NCBI GenBank assembly: GCA_964640965.1
Contig: CAZXJB010000007.1
Coordinates: 1 to 37,866, forward strand
Reading direction: 5' to 3'
Origin: HRBIN12 sp964640965
GTDB lineage: Bacteria > Actinomycetota > UBA4738 > HRBIN12
Length of the DNA stretch: 37,866 nucleotides
The notes beneath the pieces were generated by a model. That model did not search any database. It saw nothing but the letters and a program-made list of their open reading frames with translations, and was not told the DNA's origin. Both the position numbers and the translations under genes were made by a program. Of this stretch, positions 15,457 through 24,223 are shown piece by piece; positions within the stretch are counted from its first letter, which is position 1; each line of letters begins with the position of its first letter.

Positions 15457-16376
15457 CGCGGACCGTGCTCTCCTCGGCGACGCGCGAGGTCGTGATCGGC
15501 CCCGACCTGCCCTTCGTCGTCATCGGCGAGCGCATCAACCCGACCGGTCGACGCAGGCTCGCGGAGGAGATGGCCCGCGGCGACTTCTCGACGGTCATCG
15601 CCGACGTGCAGGCGCAGGTCGAGGCCGGGGCGGACATGCTCGACGTGAACGCCGGGATCCCGCTCGCCGACGAACCGGCGATCCTCGCCGACACCGTCAA
15701 GCTCGTGCAGTCCCTGACCGATCTGCCGCTGTCGATCGACTCGTCGGTGGTCGCGGCCCTCGAAGCCGGGCTCGCGGTCTACCAGGGCAAGGCCCTGGTG
15801 AACAGCGTGACGGGTGAGGAGGAGCGCCTGGAGGCCGTGCTCCCCCTCGTCGCCAAGCACGGGGCGGCCGTGGTCGCGATCACGAACGACGAGACCGGCA
15901 TCAGCGAGGACCCCGACGTCCGCTTCGAGGTCGCGCGGAAGATCGTGCAGCGCGCCGCGGACCACGGGATCCCGAAGGAGGACGTGGTCGTCGACCCCCT
16001 CGTGATGCCGATCGGCGCGATGGGCTCCGCGGGGCGGCAGGTGTTCCACCTCGTGCGGCGGCTCCGGGACGAGCTCGGCGTGAACACCACCTGCGGGGCC
16101 TCGAACATCTCCTTCGGACTGCCGAACCGCGAGGGGATCAACGCAGCCTTCCTCGCGATGGCGATCGCGAACGGGCTGACCTCGGCCATCACGAACCCGC
16201 TCCGGGAGGAGATCCGCCGGTCGATCATGGCGGCCGACGTCCTCATGGGCAACGATCCCGACTGCGGTCGGTGGATCGCACGGTACCGGGAGGGCGGCGA
16301 TCCGGCTGGCGCGCGCGCCGGCCGGCGGGGCGGTCGCGCCGCTCGGCTGGCCGGGCGGGCGGACGCGGTGCCGTGA
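15453..16376 (+). CDS. mtgA: Methyltetrahydrofolate:corrinoid methyltransferase, MtgA-like
   Basis: This 307-residue protein has the pterin-binding TIM-barrel fold shared by dihydropteroate synthase, MetH and MtgA. Diagnostic text includes VIGERINPTGRR at the first strand, GADMLDVNAGIP at the second, LPLSIDSSV, ALVNSVTGEEE, and NTTCGASNISFGLPNR near residue 210. In this setting it would take the methyl group from the corrinoid protein and form 5-methyl-THF. The last 35 residues are a Gly/Arg/Ala-rich tail without fold, perhaps a coding artefact of the overlap region. ATG 15453 overlaps the previous stop; the frame is open upstream but that part is shadow. The stop overlaps the next start (GTGA). 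Confidence 0.9.
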   Translation: MTRTVLSSATREVVIGPDLPFVVIGERINPTGRRRLAEEMARGDFSTVIADVQAQVEAGADMLDVNAGIPLADEPAILADTVKLVQSLTDLPLSIDSSVVAALEAGLAVYQGKALVNSVTGEEERLEAVLPLVAKHGAAVVAITNDETGISEDPDVRFEVARKIVQRAADHGIPKEDVVVDPLVMPIGAMGSAGRQVFHLVRRLRDELGVNTTCGASNISFGLPNREGINAAFLAMAIANGLTSAITNPLREEIRRSIMAADVLMGNDPDCGRWIARYREGGDPAGARAGRRGGRAARLAGRADAVP

Positions 16377-18367
16377 CAGAGGAGGCGCCGCTCGTCGTCT
16401 TCACGCCCTCGGGGCGGCGGGGGCGCTTCCCGGAGGGGACCTCGATCCTGGACGCAGCGCGTGCGCTCGGTGTCGACCTGGACTCGGTCTGCGGGGGCCG
16501 AGGCATCTGCGGCCGCTGCCAGGTCGTCCTGGTCGAGGGCGACTTCCCCAAGCACGGGATCGTCTCGCGGCCCGCGCACGCCACGCCCTTCAGCGAACCC
16601 GAGAGCCGGTACCGCGAGCGGAGCGGGCTCGCCCCCGAGCGGCGCCTCGGGTGCCACACGCGGATCCTCGGCGATCTCCTCGTGGACGTCCCGCCCGACG
16701 CGCAGATCCACCGGCAGGTCGTGCGCAAGGAGGCCGAGGTGCGCGAGATCGAGCTCGACCCGGTCGTCCGTCTGTGTTACGTGGAGGTCGAGGCGCCGAC
16801 GCTCGGCTCGGCGCGTGGGGACCTCGAGCGCCTGCTCGATGCGCTCGCGCGCGACTGGGGTCTCTCCGGGCTCGAGGTCGACCCGCGGATCCTGCCCGGC
16901 CTGCAGCGGACGCTGCGCGAGGGCGACTGGGCCGTCACGGCCGCCGTCCACGACGGGAGGATCCTCACCGGGCTGTGGCCCGGGTTCCACGACCGGGCGC
17001 TCGGCGTGGCCTTCGACGTCGGCTCGACCACCGTTGCCGGGCACCTGTGCGACCTGCGGACGGGCGAGGTGCTCGCCTCGGCCGGCGCGATGAACCCCCA
17101 GATCCGCTTCGGCGAGGACCTCATGAGCCGCGTGAGCTACGTGATGATGCACCCCGGCGCCGCGGCCGAGCTCACCGCCGCCGTCCGCGGCTGCCTGCGC
17201 GAGCTCGTCGGCGAGCTCGTCGCGGAAGCCCGGGCCGAGCGGACCGACGTGCTCGAGGTCACGCTCGTCGGCAACCCGATCATGCACCACCTCGTCTTCG
17301 GCCTGGACCCGACGGAGCTTGGCGGAGCGCCGTTCGCGCTCGCCACGGACTCCTCGCTGCGGGTGCCGGCCCGGGATCTCGAGCTCGACGTCCACCCGGG
17401 GGCGCGGGCGTACGCGCTCCCGCTCATCGCCGGGCACGTCGGCGCCGACACCGCGGGTGTGATCCTCGCCGAGGCGCCGTACGCGCGCGAGGACGTGACC
17501 CTCGTCGTGGACGTCGGCACGAACGCGGAGATCGTCCTGGCCGTCGGCGGTCGCCTGCTCGCCGCATCGAGCCCGACCGGCCCGGCCTTCGAGGGGGCCC
17601 AGATCTCGGCGGGGCAGCGGGCGGCCCCCGGGGCGATCGAGCGCGTCCGCATCGACCCGGAGACGCTCGAGCCGCGGTTCCGGGTGATCGGCACCGAGGC
17701 GTGGTCGGACGAACCTGGGTTCGCCGGCGCCAGCGTGTCGGGGATCTGCGGCTCGGGCATCATCGAGGCGATCGCGGAGCTGTACCTCGCCGGGGCGCTG
17801 ACCGCCGAGGGCGTGGTCGACCCGGCGGCGGCCGAGCGCAGCCCGCGGGTGGTCTCCGACGGCCGGACCTTCGCCTACGTGCTGCACGATCCTCCGGGAG
17901 GCCCACGGATCTGCATCACGCAGAACGACGTGCGGCAGGTCCAGCTCGCGAAGGCCGCCCTGCACGCGGGGTGCCGGCTGCTGATGGACGCCGCCGGGGT
18001 CGACCGCGTCGACCGGATCCGGCTCGCCGGGGCGTTCGGAGCGCACATCGATCCGATCCACGCGATGGTGCTCGGCCTCGTGCCGGACTGCGACCCGGCC
18101 CAGGTGACGAGCGCTGGCAACGCGGCCGGCACGGGCGCGCGCATCGCGCTGCTGAACGGCGCCGCGCGGGCCGAGATCGAGGAGGTCGTCCGTCGCGTGG
18201 AGAAGATCGAGACGGCCGTCGAGCCGCGGTTCCAGGAGCACTTCGTGGGGGCGATGGGCATCCCCCACGCCACCGACCCGTTCCCCCGCCTCGCCGAGGT
18301 CGTGGCGCTGCCGACGCGCGAGGCCGTCGGGGTGGGCCGACGTCGACGAACGAGGAGCCAGGGATGA
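16373..18367 (+). CDS. ASKHA-type corrinoid reductive activator with N-terminal [2Fe-2S] domain (RACo/RamA-like)
   Basis: This 664-residue protein would restore inactive Co(II) corrinoid to Co(I) using ATP and low-potential electrons. The N-terminus is a plant-type ferredoxin domain with cysteines C40-x5-C46-x2-C49 and C94. The middle and C-terminal parts form an actin-like ATPase: VAFDVGSTTVAGHLCDL, LVVDVGTNAEIVLAVGG, SGICGSGIIEAIAELY and RIRLAGAFGAHIDP. This is the RACo layout (DUF4445 family). RamA of methanogens instead carries C-terminal [4Fe-4S] clusters, which I do not see here. The start is GTG 16373, inside the MtgA-like stop. Its presence is strong evidence that the corrinoid chemistry of the operon is active. 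No dedicated electron donor is encoded nearby. Confidence 0.92.
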   Translation: MTEEAPLVVFTPSGRRGRFPEGTSILDAARALGVDLDSVCGGRGICGRCQVVLVEGDFPKHGIVSRPAHATPFSEPESRYRERSGLAPERRLGCHTRILGDLLVDVPPDAQIHRQVVRKEAEVREIELDPVVRLCYVEVEAPTLGSARGDLERLLDALARDWGLSGLEVDPRILPGLQRTLREGDWAVTAAVHDGRILTGLWPGFHDRALGVAFDVGSTTVAGHLCDLRTGEVLASAGAMNPQIRFGEDLMSRVSYVMMHPGAAAELTAAVRGCLRELVGELVAEARAERTDVLEVTLVGNPIMHHLVFGLDPTELGGAPFALATDSSLRVPARDLELDVHPGARAYALPLIAGHVGADTAGVILAEAPYAREDVTLVVDVGTNAEIVLAVGGRLLAASSPTGPAFEGAQISAGQRAAPGAIERVRIDPETLEPRFRVIGTEAWSDEPGFAGASVSGICGSGIIEAIAELYLAGALTAEGVVDPAAAERSPRVVSDGRTFAYVLHDPPGGPRICITQNDVRQVQLAKAALHAGCRLLMDAAGVDRVDRIRLAGAFGAHIDPIHAMVLGLVPDCDPAQVTSAGNAAGTGARIALLNGAARAEIEEVVRRVEKIETAVEPRFQEHFVGAMGIPHATDPFPRLAEVVALPTREAVGVGRRRRTRSQG

Positions 18368-19905
18368 GCGAGGACACGAGCCCCCGTCGCCGCTCGGGCG
18401 GGCGTGCGGCCCGGCAGGCCGCGCGGCTGCACGCGGTCCAGGAGGTGGTGCCGTACATCACCCGGACGATGCGTCCGGTCGAGGTCCTCTCCGAGGAGGG
18501 CCTGGAGATCATCGAGCGCAACGCGGATGAGATCCTCGAGCGGGTCGGTGTGGTCTTCCGGGACGCCGACGCGCGCGAGCGCCTGAAGGGCGCCGGCTGC
18601 GACGTGGAGGGCGAGCTCGTGCGGTTCCCGCGGGGCCTCGCGCGGCAGCTGATCCAGGCCACCGCTCCGCGCGTGTTCACCCAGCACGCGCGCAACCCCG
18701 AGCGATCCGTGCAGATCGGGGGCGAGGCCACCGTGCTCGCGCCCGCCTACGGCTCCCCCTTCGTGCGGGACCTGGACGGAGGACGGCGCTACGGGACCAT
18801 CGAGGACTTCCGCAACTTCGTGAAGCTCGCGTACCTGACGCCGTGGCTGCACCACTCCGGCGGCACGGTGTGCGAGCCCGTGGACCTGCCGGTGAACAAG
18901 CGGCACTTCGAGATGGTCTACGCGCACCTGCGCTACTCGGACAAGCCGTTCATGGGCTCGGTCACGCATCCCTCGCGCGCGGCCGACACGGTCGAGATGG
19001 CGCGCATCGTCTTCGGGGCGGAGGAGCTCGAACGCAAGACCGTGATCATGAGCCTCATCAACGCGAACTCCCCGCTCGTGTGGGACGCCACGATGCTCGG
19101 CGCTGCGCGCGTCTACGCCGAGGCCAACCAGGCGGTCATCATGACCCCGTTCATCCTCGCCGGGGCGATGTCCCCGGCCACGGTCGCGGGCACCGCGGCG
19201 CAGACCCTCGCCGAGGCGATGGCGGGGATGGCCTACGTGCAGCTCGTCCGGCCGGGAGCGCCGGTCGTCTTCGGCTCGTTCGCCTCCTCGATGTCGATGC
19301 AGTCGGGCGCGCCGACCTTCGGGACGCCCGAGCCCGCGCTCGTGCTGTACGTGCTCGCGGCGTGCGCCAGGCGCCTCGGCGTGCCGTTCCGCTCGGGGGG
19401 CTCGCTCACGGCCTCCAAGATCCCCGACGCGCAGGCAGCGTACGAGTCGGCCAACACCCTGCAGCCGACGCTCCTCGCCGGCGTGAACTTCGTCCTGCAC
19501 GCCGCGGGGTGGCTCGAGGGCGGCCTCACGATGGGCTACGAGAAGTTCGTCATGGACGCCGACCAGTGCGGCATGCTCCACGCGTTCGCGCGCGGGGTCG
19601 ACCTCTCCGAGAACGGCCAGGCCCTCGACGCGATCATCGAGAACGGGCCCGGGAAGCACTTCCTCGGCTCGGCCCACACGCTGTCGAACTTCGAGACCGC
19701 CTTCTACCGCTCCACCGTCGCCGACAACAACAGCTTCGAGCAGTGGGAGGCGGAGGGCTCCCTCGACACCGCCCGGCGGGCGAACCGGATCTGGAAGCGC
19801 ATGCTCGCCGAGTACGAGCCGCCGCCGATGGACGAGGCGGTCGAGCTCGAGCTCCGCGAGTGGATCGAGCGCAGGAAGGCGTCGTTCCCCGATGCGAACG
19901 AGTGA
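18364..19905 (+). CDS. mtgB: MttB-superfamily methyltransferase, predicted glycine betaine:corrinoid methyltransferase
   Basis: This 513-residue TIM-barrel methyltransferase belongs to COG5598. The frame is read through without an in-frame TAG, so it is a non-pyrrolysine member like MtgB, not the trimethylamine enzyme. Family text includes VLSEEGLEIIERNADEILE near residue 40, GSVTHPSRAADTVEMA, and the central TPFILAGAMSPATVAGT and VVFGSFASSMSMQSGAPTF strands. It would transfer one methyl of glycine betaine to the corrinoid protein, giving dimethylglycine for the flavoprotein of the same operon. Relatives act on carnitine, proline betaine or butyrobetaine, so the substrate rests on context. 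ATG 18364 overlaps the previous stop; GAGGAG precedes it. Its 3' end overlaps the MetF-like gene by 14 bases. Confidence 0.9.
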   Translation: MSEDTSPRRRSGGRAARQAARLHAVQEVVPYITRTMRPVEVLSEEGLEIIERNADEILERVGVVFRDADARERLKGAGCDVEGELVRFPRGLARQLIQATAPRVFTQHARNPERSVQIGGEATVLAPAYGSPFVRDLDGGRRYGTIEDFRNFVKLAYLTPWLHHSGGTVCEPVDLPVNKRHFEMVYAHLRYSDKPFMGSVTHPSRAADTVEMARIVFGAEELERKTVIMSLINANSPLVWDATMLGAARVYAEANQAVIMTPFILAGAMSPATVAGTAAQTLAEAMAGMAYVQLVRPGAPVVFGSFASSMSMQSGAPTFGTPEPALVLYVLAACARRLGVPFRSGGSLTASKIPDAQAAYESANTLQPTLLAGVNFVLHAAGWLEGGLTMGYEKFVMDADQCGMLHAFARGVDLSENGQALDAIIENGPGKHFLGSAHTLSNFETAFYRSTVADNNSFEQWEAEGSLDTARRANRIWKRMLAEYEPPPMDEAVELELREWIERRKASFPDANE

Positions 19906-20776
19906 GCGCTCGCTCCGGGGGCGCTCCGGCGAGCTCGGCCCGGCGGAGCGGCAGGCCCTCGCGCGCCTGGTCGCGGGGGCCCGGTTCGAGCTCATCCCCC
20001 TCGCAGGCGCGCTCGAGCAGGCCGAGGCCCTCCCGCCCGGCGCGCCCACGAGCGTGACGGCGTCGCCGAGCCGTGGGATCCGGGCGACGGTGGAGCTCGC
20101 GGCGGCCCTCGCCCACCGCGGCCATCCGAGCGCGCCGCACCTCGCGGCACACATGATCCGGGACCGCGGGCACCTCGCCGAGCTGCTCGCCGCCTGCCGC
20201 GAGGCGGGGCTCACCGAGGCCTTCATCGTGGGCGGCGACGCGAAGGAGGCCGGGGCGTTCGCCGACGGTCTCGCCCTGCTTCGGGCGATCCACGAGCTCG
20301 GCGGCACCTTCGAGCGGCTCGGCGTGCCCGGCTATCCCCAGGGCCACCCGCAGATCCCCGAGGACGTCCTGCACGGCGCGCTGCTCGCGAAGGCGCCGCT
20401 CGCCTCCTGGGTGACCACGCAGATGTGCTTCGACCCCGCGGCGATCGCGGCGTGGATCGGCCGGATCCGGGCGATGGGGGTGGAGCTCGAGGTGCACCTC
20501 GGCGTACCGGGCGCGGTCGAGCTCGGCAAGCTCATGACCGTGAGCGCCCGGATCGGGCTCGCCGACGCCGCTCGGTACCTCCGCAAGAACCGCTCGGTCC
20601 TCGGGCGGCTCGCGCGAGGTTCGTTCGGGCCGGACGGGCTGCTGGAAGCGCTCGCCCCCACGATCGCCGACCCGGCGGCGGGTGTGGGGGGGCTCCACCT
20701 GTTCACGTTCAACCAGGTCCCCTCGGCCGTCGCGTGGCAGCGCGCGATGCTCGAGACGCTCGCGGAAGCGCCGTAG
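19892..20776 (+). CDS. metF: Methylenetetrahydrofolate reductase-like protein
   Basis: This 294-residue protein looks like a MetF-family FAD-dependent barrel: SVTASPSRGIRATVELAAAL, APHLAAHMI, EAFIVGGDAKEAG, GYPQGHP (usually PEGHP), WVTTQMCFD and GLHLFTFNQ follow the family order. In a betaine-degrading operon the useful direction is oxidation of 5-methyl-THF to 5,10-methylene-THF, the same product made by the dimethylglycine and sarcosine enzymes. ATG 19892 lies 14 bases inside the mttB-like gene. The glutamine in place of glutamate in the PEGHP motif and the short length mark it as a divergent paralogue, perhaps not the housekeeping methionine-synthesis enzyme. It ends the operon and converges on soxG. 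Confidence 0.82.
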   Translation: MRTSERSLRGRSGELGPAERQALARLVAGARFELIPLAGALEQAEALPPGAPTSVTASPSRGIRATVELAAALAHRGHPSAPHLAAHMIRDRGHLAELLAACREAGLTEAFIVGGDAKEAGAFADGLALLRAIHELGGTFERLGVPGYPQGHPQIPEDVLHGALLAKAPLASWVTTQMCFDPAAIAAWIGRIRAMGVELEVHLGVPGAVELGKLMTVSARIGLADAARYLRKNRSVLGRLARGSFGPDGLLEALAPTIADPAAGVGGLHLFTFNQVPSAVAWQRAMLETLAEAP

Positions 20777-20789
20777 GCGCCCGGGCTCG

Positions 20790-21326
20790 TCAGTCGCGGG
20801 GGAGGAGCTCGGCCGCGGCGAGGAGGCGGTCGAGGACGTAGTCGGCGAACGAGGGCCGGACGAAGAGGCGCGTCGCGCGCTCGCGCTCGTGCAGCAGGAC
20901 CTGGGCGCGGGCGAACAGGGTCTGCGCGACGCGCCCGGGGACCCATCCACCGCGGAGGTCGAGGTCGAGCCCGCAGCCGGTCGCGAGCAGCTCGAGCCGG
21001 TCCGCCGCCTGGAGCTCGATCGCGGTGCGGGCCGCGCTCACGTCGAGGACGCTGCGGTGACGGCCCTCGAGGGCGGCCTCGAGCTCGGCGACGATCGCCG
21101 GCGCCTGGCCCTCGGGGCCCACCACGAGCCACTCGTCGGGCCCGAGCCACAGGGCCTCGCGCTTGCCGAGCACCCGGGAGGTGTTCGGCTCGAGCGGCAG
21201 GCCGACGCGCTGCGCCTCATCGGGCGAGCAGCGGACGTCCACCTGGGCGAGGAAGGGCAGTTCGACGGCGTCGAGGCGCGCGAGATCCTCCGTCCGGTCG
21301 GCGAGCGGCGCCCGAGGAGCGATCAT
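20790..21326 (-). CDS. soxG: Sarcosine oxidase, gamma subunit
   Basis: This 178-residue protein is the small gamma subunit of heterotetrameric sarcosine oxidase and resembles a reduced GcvT fold. Recognisable text is LGPDEWLVV, SVLDVSAARTAIEL, GCGLDLDL and VLLHERERATRLFVRPSFADYV. Gamma lacks catalytic residues and packs against the alpha subunit. ATG 21326 overlaps the soxA stop (ATGA), and it is the last gene of soxBDAG. Its stop lies 13 bases from the stop of the MetF-like gene on the other strand. Confidence 0.9.
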   Translation of the reverse strand: MIAPRAPLADRTEDLARLDAVELPFLAQVDVRCSPDEAQRVGLPLEPNTSRVLGKREALWLGPDEWLVVGPEGQAPAIVAELEAALEGRHRSVLDVSAARTAIELQAADRLELLATGCGLDLDLRGGWVPGRVAQTLFARAQVLLHERERATRLFVRPSFADYVLDRLLAAAELLPRD

Positions 21327-23929
21327 CGTAGGCGGCTCCCCTCCGGGTCGTAGAACACCGGCTCGGTGACGCGCACGGGCACGGGGCCGGAGGTGAGCGG
21401 CGCGATGAGCGTGGTGCCGATGCGCCGCCGCCCGGCCTCGACGAGCGCGAGCGCGAACGTGCGGCCGAGCACCGGGCTGCGGTAGCTCGAGGTGACCCAC
21501 CCCACCATCCGCATCGGCGGCTCGCTCACCTCCTCGACGAGCTGCGCCCCCTCCGGCAGGAGCGTCTCGGGGTCCTCCGGGAGCAGGCCGACGAGCTGGC
21601 GGCGGTCCGTCCGACGCAGGTCGGCCCGGGCGAGCGAGCGGCGCCCGACGAAGTCGGACCCGTCGGTGCGGACCATCCAGCCGAGCCCGAGGTCCTCGGC
21701 CGTCACGGTTCCGTCGGTGTCCTGGCCGACGATGATGTAGCCCTTCTCGGCGCGCAGCACGTGCATGGCCTCCGTACCGTAGGGCTCGAGCCCGAGCTCG
21801 GCGCCGGCGCGCAGGACCTCGTCCCACAGGCCGAGCCCGTACCGGGCCGGCACGTGGAGCTCGTAGGAGCGCTCGCCGGTGAAGCTCACGCGCAGGATCC
21901 GCGCCGGGACCCCCGCCACCTCGCCCTCGCGCACGGCCATGTGCGGGAAGGTGGTCGGGTCGAGGTCCACGCTCGGCTCGAGGGCGGCCACCACCTCCTG
22001 CGCGTTCGGGCCCGAGACCGCCGCCACCGCCCACTGCTCGGTGACGCTCGTGCACCAGACGCGGAGCTCGGGCCACTCGGTCTGGAGCCACTCCTCGAAG
22101 CGGTCGAGGACCATCGCCGCGCCCGAGGTCGTCGTCGTGACGAGGAAGCGGTCCTCGGCCAGGCGCACCGCGACGCCGTCGTCCACCACCATCCCGTCGA
22201 GGCCGAGCATCACCCCGTACCGGGCGCGCCCGACGGGAAGGGTCGACATGCGGTTCACGTACATCCGGTCGAGGAAGACGGCCGCGTCGGGCCCGAGGAC
22301 CTCGATCTTGCCGAGGGTCGAGGCGTCGAGGACGCCGGCCGCCCGTCGCACCGCGAGGCACTCGCGCGCGACGGCGTCCGCCATGTCCTCGCCCTCCCGC
22401 GGGAAGTAGCGGGGGCGCTTCCACTGGCCGACGTCCTCGAAGACGGCGCCGCGCGCGAGGTGGGCGGGGTGCATCGGGGTGGTGCGGATCGGGTCAAGGA
22501 GCCGCGGCCCGCGGTCGAGCCCAGCGAGCGCCGCGTAGGGGATCGGCGTGTACGGTGGTCGGGGGTTCGTGGGGCCCTGGGCACCGGGGTTCCACCCGAG
22601 CAGGGCGTTCACGATCTCGGCGGCGAGGACCCCGCTCGTGCGCCCCTGGTCGATCGTCGTGCCGATGTAGGTGGCGCGCTTGACGTGCTCGACCGAACGC
22701 AGCCCGCGGCCGACCGCCACGGCCACGTCGGCCACGGTCTGGTCGCGCTGGAGCTCGACGTACTTCTCGGCGTCGTCCCCGTGCTCGATCCGGAAGAGCG
22801 GGGCCGAGGGCGGGACCTCGCCGGCCGCCGCGCCGACGATCTCGAGCCAGTCGGGGCCGGTGCCGTCGGGGACGAAGCAGGCCCGGGCCCCGTCGTAGCG
22901 GAGCCCGCAGCCGATCGCCCGGGCGAGCTGGAGCGTCGGGTTCCATCCCCCGCTCACCGCGAGGAGGTCCGCCGGAACGGTCTCACGCTCGCCGTTCGGT
23001 CCGGCGAGGTGCACCGCGGTGAGGGCGGGCTCGCCCTCGCTCGCGGCCACGACCCAGCCCGAACGCACCTCCACGCCGGCCGCAGCGAGGTCCGGCACCT
23101 CGCCGGGGATCGGCACGGGCTCGAGCAGCAGGACAGAGGCTCCGGCAGCGGCGAGCGCGAGGGCGGCCTCGTGGCCCCAGGCGTTGGTGCTCATCACCAC
23201 CGCCCGCTCCCCGCACAGGACGCCGTAGCGCTCGAGGTAGGTCCGGGTCGCGCCGGCGAGCATCACGCCCGGCCGGTCGTTCCCCGCGAAGGCCACGGTC
23301 CGCTCGTGCGCGCCCGAGGCGAGCACCACGCGCCGAGCCCGCACGTGCCAGACGCGGTCGAGCTCGGTCCCGCGCTCGTAGCACACGACGTAGCCGTCGT
23401 CGTAGATGCCGGTCGCGGTCGCCCGGGCGAGGCAGACGGCGCCCTCGGGAGGGCCGTCGATCCGGTGCCGTTCGTCGACGAGGAGCACGCGCCCGCCGCG
23501 CAGGGCGGCCTCGGCGGCCGCGGCTCGACCGGCCGGGCCGCCGCCGATCACGAGGGTCTCGACGTGCCGATGCGTGTGCACGGCGGGACGCGAGGGCACA
23601 TCCTCACCCGGCAGACGACCGACCCCCGGCCGGGGGACCACCGCCATGCCGTCCACGACGGGGACCGCGGTGGCCGCGACGATGGCTTCGAAGCCCGGAC
23701 GGGTGACCTCGACGTAGGCGTTCGGCTCCTCTACCCCCGCCGCGACGACGCCGCGCGGCCGGCCGAGGATCGGAGAGCGGAAGCCGTCCCTGATACCGGT
23801 CGCGAGCAGGGCGGAGGCGACCGTGTCGCCCGCGAGGGCGGCGAGCTCGCGCCCCGCGAACCGGACGGAGACCGGCCGGCTCCGGTCGATCCAGGACCCG
23901 CCGTCGCCGAGCCGTCGTGGGCCGGTCAC
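21323..23929 (-). CDS. soxA: Sarcosine oxidase, alpha subunit
   Basis: This 868-residue subunit combines an N-terminal ferredoxin-like fold without cluster cysteines (VSVRFAGRELAALAGDTVA), an FAD/NAD-binding region starting VIGGGPAGRAAAAEAALRG near residue 110, and a C-terminal GcvT tetrahydrofolate domain from about residue 500 (LGKIEVLGPDAAVFLDRMYV, YGTEAMHVLRAEKGYI). With the beta subunit it oxidises sarcosine to glycine and passes the methyl carbon to THF. It is somewhat shorter than the usual 960-1000 residues, though every domain seems present. The start is GTG 23929, overlapping soxD's stop; the open frame upstream belongs to the soxD shadow. Confidence 0.92.
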   Translation of the reverse strand: MTGPRRLGDGGSWIDRSRPVSVRFAGRELAALAGDTVASALLATGIRDGFRSPILGRPRGVVAAGVEEPNAYVEVTRPGFEAIVAATAVPVVDGMAVVPRPGVGRLPGEDVPSRPAVHTHRHVETLVIGGGPAGRAAAAEAALRGGRVLLVDERHRIDGPPEGAVCLARATATGIYDDGYVVCYERGTELDRVWHVRARRVVLASGAHERTVAFAGNDRPGVMLAGATRTYLERYGVLCGERAVVMSTNAWGHEAALALAAAGASVLLLEPVPIPGEVPDLAAAGVEVRSGWVVAASEGEPALTAVHLAGPNGERETVPADLLAVSGGWNPTLQLARAIGCGLRYDGARACFVPDGTGPDWLEIVGAAAGEVPPSAPLFRIEHGDDAEKYVELQRDQTVADVAVAVGRGLRSVEHVKRATYIGTTIDQGRTSGVLAAEIVNALLGWNPGAQGPTNPRPPYTPIPYAALAGLDRGPRLLDPIRTTPMHPAHLARGAVFEDVGQWKRPRYFPREGEDMADAVARECLAVRRAAGVLDASTLGKIEVLGPDAAVFLDRMYVNRMSTLPVGRARYGVMLGLDGMVVDDGVAVRLAEDRFLVTTTTSGAAMVLDRFEEWLQTEWPELRVWCTSVTEQWAVAAVSGPNAQEVVAALEPSVDLDPTTFPHMAVREGEVAGVPARILRVSFTGERSYELHVPARYGLGLWDEVLRAGAELGLEPYGTEAMHVLRAEKGYIIVGQDTDGTVTAEDLGLGWMVRTDGSDFVGRRSLARADLRRTDRRQLVGLLPEDPETLLPEGAQLVEEVSEPPMRMVGWVTSSYRSPVLGRTFALALVEAGRRRIGTTLIAPLTSGPVPVRVTEPVFYDPEGSRLR

Positions 23930-24207
23930 GCGCTCACCTCCGGGCGCGGCTCGCCTGGGCGGTAGGTGGCGAGCAGCCGGTGCGTCGCCGTGTCGCGGAC
24001 GGCGTTGAACCAGCGACGGCAGCCGGCGGCGTGGAACCAGCGCTCGGCCCAGGGGCCCTTGGGGTTGTCGCGCATGAACAGGTGGTCGGCCCAGGCCTCG
24101 TCCGACAGGTCGTCGGGCTCCCCCGGATAGCTGATGTGCGCCTGGCCGCCGTAACGGAACTCGATCTCGTCGCGCGGCCCGCACCAGGGGCAGGGGATCA
24201 GCAGCAC
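23926..24207 (-). CDS. soxD: Sarcosine oxidase, delta subunit
   Basis: This 93-residue protein is the zinc-binding delta subunit. It has C6 and C9 in IPCPWCGPRDE, then H59 and C63 in FHAAGCRRWF, which together form the expected single zinc site, and the family's MRDNPKGPWAERW segment. It stabilises the alpha/beta assembly. ATG 24207 lies 16 bases after the soxB stop, and its own stop overlaps soxA. Confidence 0.94.
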   Translation of the reverse strand: MLLIPCPWCGPRDEIEFRYGGQAHISYPGEPDDLSDEAWADHLFMRDNPKGPWAERWFHAAGCRRWFNAVRDTATHRLLATYRPGEPRPEVSA

Positions 24208-24223
24208 GCGCTCCGCTCCCGCA

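Noticed and set aside
15779..18268. 829-codon minus-strand frame opposite mtgA and the corrinoid activator
   Set aside because: It has no recognisable domain, and the plus-strand genes fully explain the region.
16651..18363. N-terminal extension of the MttB-like reading frame
   Set aside because: The upstream part is Arg-rich shadow of the activator gene; ATG 18364 has a ribosome-binding site and overlaps the upstream stop like its neighbours.
18364..19905. Pyrrolysine-containing trimethylamine methyltransferase
   Set aside because: There is no in-frame TAG in the coding sequence, so it belongs to the non-pyrrolysine branch.
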